Positions 52,928-61,781 of a stretch of DNA of 64,000 nt are shown one piece after another (position 1 is the first letter of the stretch; each line of letters opens with the position of its first letter). This stretch comes from an uncultured Planctomycetota bacterium (GTDB taxonomy: Bacteria > Planctomycetota > Phycisphaerae > UBA1845 > UTPLA1), in assembly GCA_900696465.1 (NCBI GenBank), contig CAADGE010000048.1, positions 186,001-250,000 on the forward strand, written 5' to 3'. Position numbers and translations under genes: made by a program. Under the pieces are notes generated by a model that ran no database searches, was not told where the DNA came from, and saw only the letters and a list, made by a program, of their open reading frames with translations.

Positions 52928-53536
52928 TTATCGCTTTACGTTGTCGCGTGCGGTTCGCGGCGTCAGGTCGGCATTCAGGGTGTTGAAGGAGCCGCCGCCG
53001 TCGCCTTCGTGGAAGGGCTCGAACTCCGAAATCAGCGGCATGTCCGCCCGACCCATTCCGAAACCTTTGGCCGAACTTAACGACTCTGCTCCGACCTTTC
53101 GGCCGCAATAGGCCTCGCCCATAAGCCATTCATAACTGGTGCCTTCCGTCGCCCACCACGTGGTGGAGCCGCCGAACTGAGCAAACAACGGGCTGTCGGA
53201 TGACAGCTCACGCTGATCGGCGGGGCAGCGGAAGATCTCCGACCGGCCCGCGGTGTAGCGCTCGAGGATTTTCGGCAGGGTCGGCCAGGGCGGATCATGA
53301 ATGGGAAGGGAACGCAACTTTTCGACGCAGGGCCAGGTCTGGTCGCTGTCCTGCAGGTACGCGGTCAGTGCAGTGCCGACGGCGGCAAGATTGTTCAGGC
53401 AGATGGCGCGCTGCTCGGCACGTCTGCCGCTGGAAGAGACGGAGGGAACGACGAGCAGAATGAGCAAAGCGACCACGAAGAGGCCGATCAGCAGGTCGAT
53501 CTTGGTCACGGCATGTCGTGCGTACGTCGGATGCAT
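52928..53536 (-). CDS. Prepilin-like (DUF1559/GspG-like) protein
   Basis: A 202-residue protein with one N-terminal hydrophobic helix (KIDLLIGLFVVALLILLVVPSV), followed by QRAICLNNLAAVGTALTAYLQD and a globular part with FRCPADQ and SYEWLMGEAYCG segments. The layout is that of planctomycete pseudopilins, but the usual FTLIE processing site is replaced by VTKID, so cleavage by a prepilin peptidase is doubtful. It may be an anchored, non-polymerising relative. Confidence 0.65.
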   Translation of the reverse strand: MHPTYARHAVTKIDLLIGLFVVALLILLVVPSVSSSGRRAEQRAICLNNLAAVGTALTAYLQDSDQTWPCVEKLRSLPIHDPPWPTLPKILERYTAGRSEIFRCPADQRELSSDSPLFAQFGGSTTWWATEGTSYEWLMGEAYCGRKVGAESLSSAKGFGMGRADMPLISEFEPFHEGDGGGSFNTLNADLTPRTARDNVKR

Positions 53537-53942
53537 CGAACTCAGGCCGTCAGCGGCGAGCGACTTAAGTCAATGGGGCTCCAACCTCCGCCGTCCGCGG
53601 TAGGGGAGCCCTCACAGCGGGGAGCATAGGTACGGAACGACGAATGGTCAAGGAAGATGGAGAGACGCGAAAAAGCCACAACAGCTAAAACGCCATGAGA
53701 GCAGAGGGTATGAGCTTGCGGATTGCGATCGCAGTTCAAGTCGAACAAAAAAGGGTTAAAAACGCTTGAATTTTTTATGCCTCGACATCGCGCGGATTGA
53801 GCAGCAGCGCGTGCATCCGCACGTCGCGCGAAACCGACCGTGCTTCTTGTATCCAGTCGTACTCAGCGCTCGCGCCGCGTAACGTTTACTGAGCTGGACA
53901 CAACGTGATCTGGAGTCCCACTGAAAGCGGGCAGCCAGCGGT
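53537..53942. other. Intergenic region
   Basis: About 400 bases between the prepilin-like gene start and the end of the next minus-strand gene. Open frames here lack ribosome sites and recognisable sequence. No RNA or repeat recognised. Confidence 0.5.
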
Positions 53943-54545
53943 TTACATTGCCGAGGCGTTCTGGATGGGGCCATCCCACACGCGCACTTCGGTGATCTCG
54001 GGGACGATTCGAGAGACGTTTTTATCGCTGAAGCCGCGGACGACCAGGCGGCGTGTTTCCTGCGGGAGCAGCGGGCCGCGCCAGTCACCATCGATCTGAA
54101 GCGGCGTAGCAGCCCAGACCTGGCGCTCCTGGGTCGGCGCACCGTCCTGATCAAGACCAACGATTCGCATCGACAGCAGCGAGATCGTCCGGCTTCCTTT
54201 GTTTTCGATTTCGATGGTGGCGTTTCGCCAACCACGCGGTTCTGCCGCTGCGGAGAGACCAGCGCTGACGCGCAGCGAGTCGCGGTACTCCGGGGCCCGT
54301 ACGTCTTCGATGGCGTCGGCCAGCGCAGGCGGCAGCGCTTCGCGGAGTTCGGGAATGGTCCGGGCGGCTTCCTGAACCAGCTCGATCAGATTGCCGGTCT
54401 TCTTGTCCACGACGCGCAGGCCATAGAGGGCGATGCCGGTCGCGGAGAAAATCGTCGTGACCAGCACGGCGCTGAGCCCGAGGGCGGACGCGGCAAAGAA
54501 CCCCAAGGGCTTTTTCACGATGTGTCCGTCGGAATGATTGAACAT
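53943..54545 (-). CDS. Membrane-anchored beta-domain protein of unknown function
   Basis: A 200-residue protein with one N-terminal transmembrane helix (FFAASALGLSAVLVTTIFSATGIALYG). The C-terminal domain is probably beta-sandwich (NATIEIENKGSRTISLLSMRIVGL, GPLLPQETRRLVVRGFSD), similar in layout to small immunoglobulin-like modules. The start has a GGGAG site. No family assignment. It is divergent from fliM. Confidence 0.65.
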   Translation of the reverse strand: MFNHSDGHIVKKPLGFFAASALGLSAVLVTTIFSATGIALYGLRVVDKKTGNLIELVQEAARTIPELREALPPALADAIEDVRAPEYRDSLRVSAGLSAAAEPRGWRNATIEIENKGSRTISLLSMRIVGLDQDGAPTQERQVWAATPLQIDGDWRGPLLPQETRRLVVRGFSDKNVSRIVPEITEVRVWDGPIQNASAM

Positions 54546-54803
54546 GGTAATACTCCCAAGATGCAGCCGACCGCCGCTTCCTGTGGGCGGTGTGCGATCC
54601 AACAGGGTTGTATTGCAGGGATTCAGGGGAATATTTTGGATAATCGCACCGAGGGCTTCGCTCCGGCGAAGAATTGGGTGTCGATTTTTGCCGGATTCGG
54701 TCGGCGCTTCAGGTGACGTAAGTGCCTGTCCGATAAGAAGGCGAGCCCGTTGTGGCGCGTCGGCAGAAACTGCCGATGTTGTGACTGGCCGGCGGCAGCA
54801 CTT

Positions 54804-55811
54804 ATGGCGGATATCCTCGATCCCAGCGAAGTTGATGCACTGCTCGAAGCCGTGGCGGCTGGGGAAATGGATGCGCCGTACGACGGCTATCCCACGGAGG
54901 CCGAGGGGGAATCCGGATCGAAGATTCTCCCGTACGACTTCAAGCGGCCGGAGCGCGTCAGCAAGGATCAGATTCGCGCGTTGCAGGCGATCCACGAAGG
55001 ATTTGCGCGGAGCTTCGGTGCATCACTGTCGGCGTTTCTGCGGACGATCGTGGAGACGCGCGTGGCCACGACCGAGCAGCTGACCTATAGCGAGTTCATC
55101 CATTCTCTGCCGAGCCCCACCTGCTTCAATCTGCTGTCGGCTCCGCAACTGTCCGGGCAACTCTGCCTGGAGATCAGCCCGCTGATCGTCTTTCCGATCG
55201 TTGATCGCCTGCTGGGCGGGACGAACGCGGATATCTTCATCCCGCAGCGGCCGCTCACGGAGATCGAGCAACGGCTGGTGAGTCGAATCATCAATCGTGC
55301 CCTGACAAACCTTTCCGAGGCATGGTCGGACCTGATGGAGGTGCAATTCGAGGTGGCGGGGACGGAGAGCAATCCTCACTTGGTGCAGATTGTCGCCCCG
55401 AATGAGGTGGTGGTGGTCATCGGTTTCGAGATCAAGCTCGGCGCACGGGCGGGCACGATGAGCATCTGTCTGCCCTTCAACGTGATCGAACCGGTAATCG
55501 GGAAACTGGCCGCACAAAGCTGGTTGGGTTACTCGCGGCATGGCGGGGCGTCGGAGGAATCACGCAGAGTTGCGCGGAGCATTCGCCGAGCGGAAGTGGA
55601 AGTAGCCGCATTTCTCGGCGAGACGAAGATCACCGTGGAAGAGCTGCTGGGGCTGGCGCCGGGGGATGTCATTCAGCTCGACAAGCTCGTCGATCGCGAC
55701 TTCATCCTGCGCATTCGCGGGCAGAACAAGTTTGCCGGGCGGCTCGGGCAACTGCGCGGGAAGCGGGCACTTCAAATCACGCGCAAGGCCGATCCGGAAG
55801 AAGCACTCTGA
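54804..55811 (+). CDS. fliM: Flagellar motor switch protein FliM
   Basis: A 335-residue cytoplasmic switch protein. It starts with the CheY-P-binding segment in modified form (DILDPSEVDALLEAVAAG) and continues through the FliM middle domain (LPYDFKRPERVSKDQIRALQAIHEGFARSF, FPIVDRLLGG, LTEIEQRLVSRI, VIGFEIKLG) to the SpoA/FliN-like C-terminal domain (GDVIQLDKLVDRDFILRIRGQNKFAGRLG). No other motor gene is adjacent. Together with the FlgM-like gene it suggests a motile cell or life stage. Confidence 0.93.
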   Translation: MADILDPSEVDALLEAVAAGEMDAPYDGYPTEAEGESGSKILPYDFKRPERVSKDQIRALQAIHEGFARSFGASLSAFLRTIVETRVATTEQLTYSEFIHSLPSPTCFNLLSAPQLSGQLCLEISPLIVFPIVDRLLGGTNADIFIPQRPLTEIEQRLVSRIINRALTNLSEAWSDLMEVQFEVAGTESNPHLVQIVAPNEVVVVIGFEIKLGARAGTMSICLPFNVIEPVIGKLAAQSWLGYSRHGGASEESRRVARSIRRAEVEVAAFLGETKITVEELLGLAPGDVIQLDKLVDRDFILRIRGQNKFAGRLGQLRGKRALQITRKADPEEAL

Positions 55812-55836
55812 GTGTGTCGAACAGCACGCGAACGAA

Positions 55837-57258
55837 TCAGCCGCCTGCCGGACCGGCAGACGCGCCGGGCTCCGTCATCGCGCGGGGGTCGAGCAGTGCC
55901 GTGAGCCGATCCTCGGGGAGCACTTTTTCATCCAATGCGACCTGTCGCACGGTCTTGCCGGTGTCGAAGGCCTTCTTGGCAATTGCTGCGGCGCGGTCGT
56001 AGCCGATGACTGGCGCGAGCGTGGTGCACATGGCCAGACTCTGCTCGACGAGCTGCTCGGCACGTTTGACATCGGCCTCGATTCCGGAAATGCAGCGATC
56101 CTGAAAGATTCGAACGGCATTCGACAGGATGTGGACCGACTCGAGGAAGTGATGGGCCATGACCGGCATGCCGACGTGGAGGTCGAAGTTACCGAGTGTC
56201 GTGGCGGCGCTGGTGATGGCGGCGTCGGCGCCGATGACATGGGCCGAGGCCTGCATGAGCATCTCGCACATCACCGGGTTGACCTTGCCGGGCATGATGG
56301 AACTGCCTGGCTGAGTGGCGGGCAGACTGATCTCGCCGATGCCGCAGCGCGGGCCGGAGCCGAGGAAACGGATGTCGTTCGCGATCTTGATCATGCTGAC
56401 GGCGATGGTTCGCAGCAGGCCGGATGCCTCGACGAAGCCATCCTTGGCGTGTTGTGCTTCGAAATGATTGGCGGCTTCGACAAACTCGATGCCGGTCTTC
56501 CTGGCGAGCTGTTCGGAGACGAGCTTTCCAAAGCCCTTGGGCGTGTTGATGCCGGTGCCGACGGCCGTACCGCCGATGGGCAGCTCGCGCAGGGCGCGGA
56601 TGGCCTTCTGGGCGCGCAGGGCAGAGAGGCGGGCCTGCGCCGCGTATCCGGAGAACTCCTGACCGAGGCGGATGGGCGTGGCATCCTGTAAATGCGTGCG
56701 GCCGATCTTGACGATGGCGTCGAAGGTTTTCGCCTTGGCTTCGAGACCGGCAGCGAGGTGTTCAAGTGCGGGGATCAGCTCTTCTTTGAGTGCTGCGGCG
56801 GCGGACACGTGCATGGCGGTGGGGATGACGTCGTTCGAGCTTTGCGACTGGTTGACGTGGTCATTGGGATGGACCAGTCCTCGATCGCCGATGGCGCCGC
56901 CCGCGAGCTGAATCGCGCGATTGGCGATGACTTCGTTGGCGTTCATGTTGGTCGAAGTGCCGGAGCCGGTCTGAAAGACATCCACGACGAAGTGGTCATC
57001 GAGCTTGCCGTCGATGACTTCCTGTGCGGCCTTTTTGATGAGGTCTGCCTTGTCTTTGGGGATGATGCCGAGGGAGGCGTTGACCTCGGCGGCGCATTGC
57101 TTGATCAGTCCCATGGCCCAGACGAAGCGCCGACCGAGCCGATGGCCGGAGACGGGGAAGTTTTCGACGGCCCGTTGCGTGGAAGCGCCCCAGAGCGCGC
57201 TCGCGGGTACGGTCATGGGACCCATGGAGTCTTTTTCGATGCGTGTTTCCTGCGGCAT
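55837..57258 (-). CDS. fumC: Class II fumarate hydratase
   Basis: The 473-residue iron-independent fumarase, which interconverts fumarate and malate in the TCA cycle. Key motifs: QTGSGTSTNMNANEVIANRA, HPNDHVNQSQSSNDVIPTAMH, RTHLQDATPIRLGQEFSG and the signature GSSIMPGKVNPV with the catalytic Ser loop. The ATG has a GAGGTG site. It converges on fliM and is divergent from cysK. Confidence 0.97.
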   Translation of the reverse strand: MPQETRIEKDSMGPMTVPASALWGASTQRAVENFPVSGHRLGRRFVWAMGLIKQCAAEVNASLGIIPKDKADLIKKAAQEVIDGKLDDHFVVDVFQTGSGTSTNMNANEVIANRAIQLAGGAIGDRGLVHPNDHVNQSQSSNDVIPTAMHVSAAAALKEELIPALEHLAAGLEAKAKTFDAIVKIGRTHLQDATPIRLGQEFSGYAAQARLSALRAQKAIRALRELPIGGTAVGTGINTPKGFGKLVSEQLARKTGIEFVEAANHFEAQHAKDGFVEASGLLRTIAVSMIKIANDIRFLGSGPRCGIGEISLPATQPGSSIMPGKVNPVMCEMLMQASAHVIGADAAITSAATTLGNFDLHVGMPVMAHHFLESVHILSNAVRIFQDRCISGIEADVKRAEQLVEQSLAMCTTLAPVIGYDRAAAIAKKAFDTGKTVRQVALDEKVLPEDRLTALLDPRAMTEPGASAGPAGG

Positions 57259-57440
57259 GGTTGCACCTCGTGTGAATCGTCGTCGGTTGCGACGTACGGT
57301 GAGCATACAAGATACGTGCCAGTGCGATTGAAGGCCAGTAACGGGACGTGGGGCGGTGTTTGAGGCCGGCCGCAGCGGCGTTGCATGGTGCTCAGTGGTT
57401 CCGGAGTGGTGTGTCTGGGACGAGCAGGAGGTTCTGCGGA

Positions 57441-57470
57441 TTGACGGCGTGTTGCACGGCCAATTATGAT
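57441..57470 (+). promoter_or_regulatory. Putative sigma-70 promoter of cysK
   Basis: TTGACG (57441-57446), an 18-base spacer and TATGAT (57465-57470), each matching five of six consensus bases. Transcription should start near 57477, about 45 bases before the cysK ATG. Confidence 0.55.
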
Positions 57471-57522
57471 GCTTTTTCTGGGGAATTGTTCGGGATTGCA
57501 TGGGGCCAGAGGGAGAATTCAC

Positions 57523-58467
57523 ATGGGACGTCTATATCAGAACATCATCGAGACGGTCGGACGGACGCCGATGGTTCGGATCAATCGGGTGATTCAGTCA
57601 AAAGCGGAAGTCTATGCCAAGCTGGAATTCTTCAATCCGATGTCGAGCGTGAAAGACCGGATCGGCATGTCAATGATCGAGGCCGCTGAACAGGCGGGGA
57701 AGATCAAGAAGGACACGCACATCATCGAGCCCACGAGCGGCAACACAGGGATTGCCCTGGCGTTTGTCTGTGCGGCCAAGGGCTACACGCTGACGCTGAC
57801 GATGCCGGAGTCGATGAGCATGGAGCGGCGGATGCTGCTCCGCGGCCTGGGGGCCAACCTTGTGCTGACGCCGGCGGCGGAAGGAATGAAGGGCGCCATT
57901 GCAAAGGCGCAGGAGCTGGTGAAGTCGACGCCGAATGCCTTTATGCCGCAGCAGTTTGACAATCCGGCGAATCCGGAGATTCATCGCAAGACGACGGCCC
58001 TGGAGATCTGGGAAGACACCGACGGGAAGGCGGATATTCTGGTTTCGGGCATTGGGACGGGCGGTACGATCACCGGCGTCGGCGAGACCATCAAGAAGCG
58101 AAAGCCGACGTTCAAGTGTGTTGCCGTGGAGCCGGAGGAGTCGCCGGTGCTCACACAGACTCGTGAGGGTCAGCCGGTGAAGCCGGGGCCGCACAAGATT
58201 CAGGGCATCGGTGCGGGATTTGTACCGTCGGTACTGAACACGGAGATTTACGACGAGATCATCCGGGTCAACTCGGCGGATGCGATGGCATGGGCGCGGC
58301 GCTGCTGCAAGGAAGAGGGTATCTTCTGCGGCATCTCATCGGGGGCGGCCCTGTGTGTGGCGAACCAGGTGGCGACGCGGCCGGAGAATGCCGGGAAGAT
58401 GATCGTCGTGATCTTTCCATCCAGCGGAGAACGTTACCTGAGCACTGCGCTTTTCCAGGAAGGTTGA
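57523..58467 (+). CDS. cysK: Cysteine synthase (O-acetylserine sulfhydrylase)
   Basis: A 314-residue PLP enzyme that makes cysteine from O-acetylserine and sulfide. The PLP lysine is in [11 protein letters not shown], the substrate loop is [13 protein letters not shown], and the phosphate-binding loop is [13 protein letters not shown]. The ATG has a GGGAG site eight bases upstream. The following gene is the sulfate-activating enzyme cysC, so both serve sulfur assimilation; cysteine is also the sulfur source for IscS. Confidence 0.95.
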   Translation: MGRLYQNIIETVGRTPMVRINRVIQSKAEVYAKLEFFNPMSSVKDRIGMSMIEAAEQAGKIKKDTHIIEPTSGNTGIALAFVCAAKGYTLTLTMPESMSMERRMLLRGLGANLVLTPAAEGMKGAIAKAQELVKSTPNAFMPQQFDNPANPEIHRKTTALEIWEDTDGKADILVSGIGTGGTITGVGETIKKRKPTFKCVAVEPEESPVLTQTREGQPVKPGPHKIQGIGAGFVPSVLNTEIYDEIIRVNSADAMAWARRCCKEEGIFCGISSGAALCVANQVATRPENAGKMIVVIFPSSGERYLSTALFQEG

Positions 58468-58526
58468 TTCCGTTATACTTTTCAGTTTATCTGCGCGCGA
58501 GCGTGGAAATGTACGGACGGCATGGT

Positions 58527-58552
58527 AGCCCACGGATTGCAATCCGTGGGCT
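58527..58552. repeat. Perfect 26-base palindrome
   Basis: A perfect inverted repeat with no spacer between arms, centred at 58539/58540, within the cysK-cysC gap. The arm begins AGCCCACGGATTG. It is followed by TTT only, so it is at best a weak terminator for cysK. It may instead be a dispersed REP-like element. Confidence 0.6.
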
Positions 58553-58605
58553 TTACACTTGAGCAGCACAGCTACAAACGCGAATTGCACCACGAAAGGA
58601 CATCC

Positions 58606-59229
58606 ATGACTGAGATCAAGGCGACGAACGTTGTATGGCACCATGGACATGTGGAGCGCGGCGGGCGCGAGAAACTTCTGGGTCAGAAGGGTTGCACGAT
58701 CTGGCTGACCGGTCTGCCGTCATCGGGCAAGAGCACGGTCGGATTTTCACTGGAGCACCTGCTGGTGCAACAGGGGCGCATGGCCTACGTGCTCGATGGC
58801 GACAACATCCGCCACGGACTGAATAAGAACCTGGGCTTTTCCGCGGAGGATCGGGCAGAGAACATCCGACGCATCGGCGAAGTGGCAAAGCTGTTTGCCG
58901 ATGCCGGCATTATTACGATTACCTCGTTTGTCAGCCCCTATCGAGCCGATCGCGACCTGGTTCGCAAGCTGCACGAAGAGGCCAAGCCGGCCCTGCCGTT
59001 CATCGAGGTCTATATCGATACGCCGGTGAACGTGTGTGAGGAGCGCGATCCGAAGGGGCTCTACAAGAAGGCCCGAGCGGGGGAGATCAAGAACTTTACC
59101 GGCGTGGATGATCCCTACGAGGCGCCGCTCAAGCCGGAGCTGGTGCTCAAGACGGCTGAGAAGAGTCTGGAAGATTGTGTCGCAGAGCTGGCGAGCTACC
59201 TACAGAAGCAGGGCTTTTTGCCGGCGTGA
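58606..59229 (+). CDS. cysC: Adenylyl-sulfate kinase
   Basis: A 207-residue kinase that phosphorylates adenosine 5'-phosphosulfate to PAPS. It carries the P-loop GLPSSGKST, the substrate segment [34 protein letters not shown] and [11 protein letters not shown], and the [11 protein letters not shown] motif. The ATG has an AAAGGA site. It lies downstream of cysK in the same direction. Confidence 0.96.
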   Translation: MTEIKATNVVWHHGHVERGGREKLLGQKGCTIWLTGLPSSGKSTVGFSLEHLLVQQGRMAYVLDGDNIRHGLNKNLGFSAEDRAENIRRIGEVAKLFADAGIITITSFVSPYRADRDLVRKLHEEAKPALPFIEVYIDTPVNVCEERDPKGLYKKARAGEIKNFTGVDDPYEAPLKPELVLKTAEKSLEDCVAELASYLQKQGFLPA

Positions 59230-59255
59230 GACGTGAGTTCGTTACATCACCGCAT

Positions 59256-59711
59256 TCAACCGGGCGATGGGAGCAGGTTAAAGAGTATCGCCAGGGCGGC
59301 GAGGGCCAATGCGCTGAGAATGACCGCGGCGATGGTCTGTCGGCGGGCCTGTTGCCGGCGCCATGCCGTCAAGCTCTCGTAGGTTCGATCGAGCAGTCCG
59401 CGCCATGCGGCGGGGTCGTCGATCGGTGGTGTGACGAGATCGATCCTGACGCCGGCCCTGTGCCAGGCATCGATTTTCGCCTCGCCTTTCCAGATCGGCT
59501 CCATCAGGGCATCCCAATCTGCAAAGATCACCCGTTGAAATCTGCCCTCGGACAGGGCGTTGTTCAGTTCGTCATCATCCTTCGGTAGAAAGTAAGTGAG
59601 TTCACCGGGTGGATGGGTCGCCAGGTACGCGTCCATGGCGCGCTGCATCGTAACGTCCTCGGCTCGTCGGACGGCCGTTGGAGTGGGTGGCGCTGAAGCA
59701 GGGGATGCCAT
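59256..59711 (-). CDS. Tail-anchored protein of unknown function
   Basis: A 151-residue protein: a soluble, acidic and mixed N-terminal part (MDAYLATHPPGELTYFLPKD, RFQRVIFADWDALMEPIWKG) and one C-terminal transmembrane helix (TIAAVILSALALAALAILFNLL). It could be tail-anchored in the inner membrane. The ATG is two bases after the CPBP protease stop, so the genes form an operon. The family is not recognised. Confidence 0.65.
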   Translation of the reverse strand: MASPASAPPTPTAVRRAEDVTMQRAMDAYLATHPPGELTYFLPKDDDELNNALSEGRFQRVIFADWDALMEPIWKGEAKIDAWHRAGVRIDLVTPPIDDPAAWRGLLDRTYESLTAWRRQQARRQTIAAVILSALALAALAILFNLLPSPG

Positions 59712-59713
59712 CG

Positions 59714-60511
59714 TCAAGGCACTCCGTAGTGTTGCAAGACGTAGCCGGTCAGGACCAGCAGGCCCGCGATGCCGATTAATCCGGCGAAAGGAAAGATGCT
59801 CGCGCCGGTCAGCCAGGCCGGGCCCCGATAGCGAACAAACGGCCGGAGCCCCATGATCATGAAGATGCCGCCGGCATGCAAACCCATCGCCAGCCAGAGC
59901 TGACCGGTCTGCGTGAAAGCAATGCAGAGCAGGACGCCGAGCATGACGTGGCCGGGAAATGTCCAGCGTCGTTTGACGGTGCGGACATAATGGGCAATGG
60001 CGAATACGCCTGCGCCGATGGCGATAGCGGCTTCGCGCGGCAGGGCAGAGATGCGAATCAGGTCCGCCAGCAGGATGCCGCGGAATATCAATTCTTCCAC
60101 GAGCGCGCCCAGCAGCGCCGTGGGAACCAGCAAGAGCAACCGGCGCGTCCACTTCCGCCGGGAATGGTGAACGTCGATCTGCAACCGATTGGTCGCCAGC
60201 CAGATGCCGAATAACACGCAGAGAAACAAGGTGGATGCGGCGAAACCATGGACGAAGTGCATGGTTTCACGTGTCGGGGGAAGCAGATCGGAGTAGTAGT
60301 CTGTCGGCCTTTGGCCGATGGCGAGCGGATAGATCATCACCACTGCAAGCAGACCAAGCTGCGTGGCGATTCGACCGGCCAATCGGACGGACGGCGGTGC
60401 CTGTCGGGCATCAAGCCGCCAGCGCATCGGCAGGCCGTGGAGCTTTAATAGCGCGTTCTGCACGAGCCAGAGCAGCAGGGGAAGGGCTGCGAGCATCGAT
60501 AGCGCGATCAT
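59714..60511 (-). CDS. CPBP-family intramembrane metalloprotease
   Basis: A 265-residue membrane protease (CAAX protease and bacteriocin-processing family). Motif 1 EELIFRG, with the two catalytic Glu and the Arg, is in LVEELIFRGILLADL. The two His-containing motifs are FAIAHYVRT and GLHAGGIFMI. Seven or eight helices are expected. It overlaps the acyltransferase gene by four bases (ATGA) and is followed after two bases by the tail-anchored protein. Confidence 0.88.
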   Translation of the reverse strand: MIALSMLAALPLLLWLVQNALLKLHGLPMRWRLDARQAPPSVRLAGRIATQLGLLAVVMIYPLAIGQRPTDYYSDLLPPTRETMHFVHGFAASTLFLCVLFGIWLATNRLQIDVHHSRRKWTRRLLLLVPTALLGALVEELIFRGILLADLIRISALPREAAIAIGAGVFAIAHYVRTVKRRWTFPGHVMLGVLLCIAFTQTGQLWLAMGLHAGGIFMIMGLRPFVRYRGPAWLTGASIFPFAGLIGIAGLLVLTGYVLQHYGVP

Positions 60512-61566
60512 GCAATGCCCTCCGTTTCGTGTCGGGCGGGGGCGTCGCTGCCATCATTCGTTCCTTTGGAGGACGGCAGTGCTCCCTGATAGCGCGGGTC
60601 ACCGCGAAAGACACTCGACCAACGGCTGTCGGCCCAGAGGAACCACGCCTGCGGGCAGGCGCGAAGAAAATCAGCGAAGCCGTCTGCCCAGGTTTGCATG
60701 GCGCGATGGAGTGCCATCTGTCGGCCACCCTCTGCACGAGAAAATGTGGGCACGTAAATCGGAGGTGCAGCGGTGATGACATGGCGATAGCCGTATGCGC
60801 TTTTTTTCGCGGGCGTTTCGGGGTGGTCGGTGCGTTCGAGTCGGCCGAATACCGGAACGAGCGGCGCCTCGGCCAGCATGGCAATCGACGCCGGGCCGGC
60901 GGGCAGGTAAGGCACATGATCGAACAGGCGGACGGGCACACCCTTGTCGCGGTCTTTCTGGGCGATGTCCGGTGTCATAACGAGGGCATTTCCGCGTCGC
61001 AGTGCTTCGACGCAGGCGGCGGCCCGTCCGGCGGGGTTGGCGGCATCCGGCGGTTCGAGGATCACCGGCAGGCCGACGGCGCGGCACCAGGCGTGTTTGA
61101 GTTCCTGTTTTCGCGGCTCATGCGACCAGCGCAGATAGACGGTGATGGGGATTTCCTGATTGAGTCGTGCAAGGGTGAGGACGTAGTTGCAGACATGCGG
61201 CGCGGCCACGACGGCGCCACGGCCGGCAGAGAGTGCATCGCGCAGATGAAGGATCGAATCATCCAAGCCGATCTGATCGCGCGCCAGCGCAGCGATCTCT
61301 TCCGGCCGACGTGCGTCCTTGAAGATGCGAAGAATGTTGGCCAGGTGCAGGCCGGCCTGGTCGAAGTACGCTCGATGTACCGTGGGGTTGTAGAGGCCGG
61401 CGGCTCGCATGTTCCTGCGAACGTGACCCGCGAGCAGCGGCATGGTCGGCCCGAATTTCCGCAGCCAGGCATGGAAGAGGCGGATGCCGGCGTCCGGCAT
61501 GGTAGGGGCGGCCGATCGGACGGCGAGCGTCAACTTCGCAGTGAGCCATCTTCTCGCGCTTCGCAT
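60508..61566 (-). CDS. LpxL/HtrB-family acyltransferase, divergent active site
   Basis: A 352-residue protein of the lipid A biosynthesis acyltransferase family. Recognisable blocks are GRGAVVAAPHVCNYVLTLARLNQ, YLRWSHEPRKQELKH, LRRGNALVMTPDIAQKDRDKGVPVRLFDHVPYLPAGPASIAMLAEAPLVPVFGRLE (in overlapping pieces). In active members the motif reads H-x4-D/E; here it is HVCNYV, so the acidic residue is missing. The enzyme may use another residue or have a different activity. It is the first gene of a three-gene operon with the CPBP protease and a membrane protein. An upstream GTG could add two residues. Confidence 0.8.
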   Translation of the reverse strand: MRSARRWLTAKLTLAVRSAAPTMPDAGIRLFHAWLRKFGPTMPLLAGHVRRNMRAAGLYNPTVHRAYFDQAGLHLANILRIFKDARRPEEIAALARDQIGLDDSILHLRDALSAGRGAVVAAPHVCNYVLTLARLNQEIPITVYLRWSHEPRKQELKHAWCRAVGLPVILEPPDAANPAGRAAACVEALRRGNALVMTPDIAQKDRDKGVPVRLFDHVPYLPAGPASIAMLAEAPLVPVFGRLERTDHPETPAKKSAYGYRHVITAAPPIYVPTFSRAEGGRQMALHRAMQTWADGFADFLRACPQAWFLWADSRWSSVFRGDPRYQGALPSSKGTNDGSDAPARHETEGIA

Positions 61567-61781
61567 CGACACGCCTGAATCTTCCCTGCGGTTCAGACAT
61601 CGGCCGTCCGGTGGAAGTCAGCGATCCATCCGACGGGACATCGATCAGCACTTTAGGGCGTGATCGCACTCGTGACAACGCGGCTGGTTGATCCGGAATC
61701 GCACGGTAGAATGCCGCGACTCGTGCGGTCGGTGCATGCGCCGTGTGCGCGAAGCATCAAAAGTCTTTGAGGAGTTTGCCG

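Noticed and set aside
53756-54235. A 159-codon minus-strand frame overlapping the beta-domain membrane protein
   Set aside because: It lacks a ribosome site and has Arg/Ser-rich shadow composition; the other frame has a good start, anchor helix and beta pattern.
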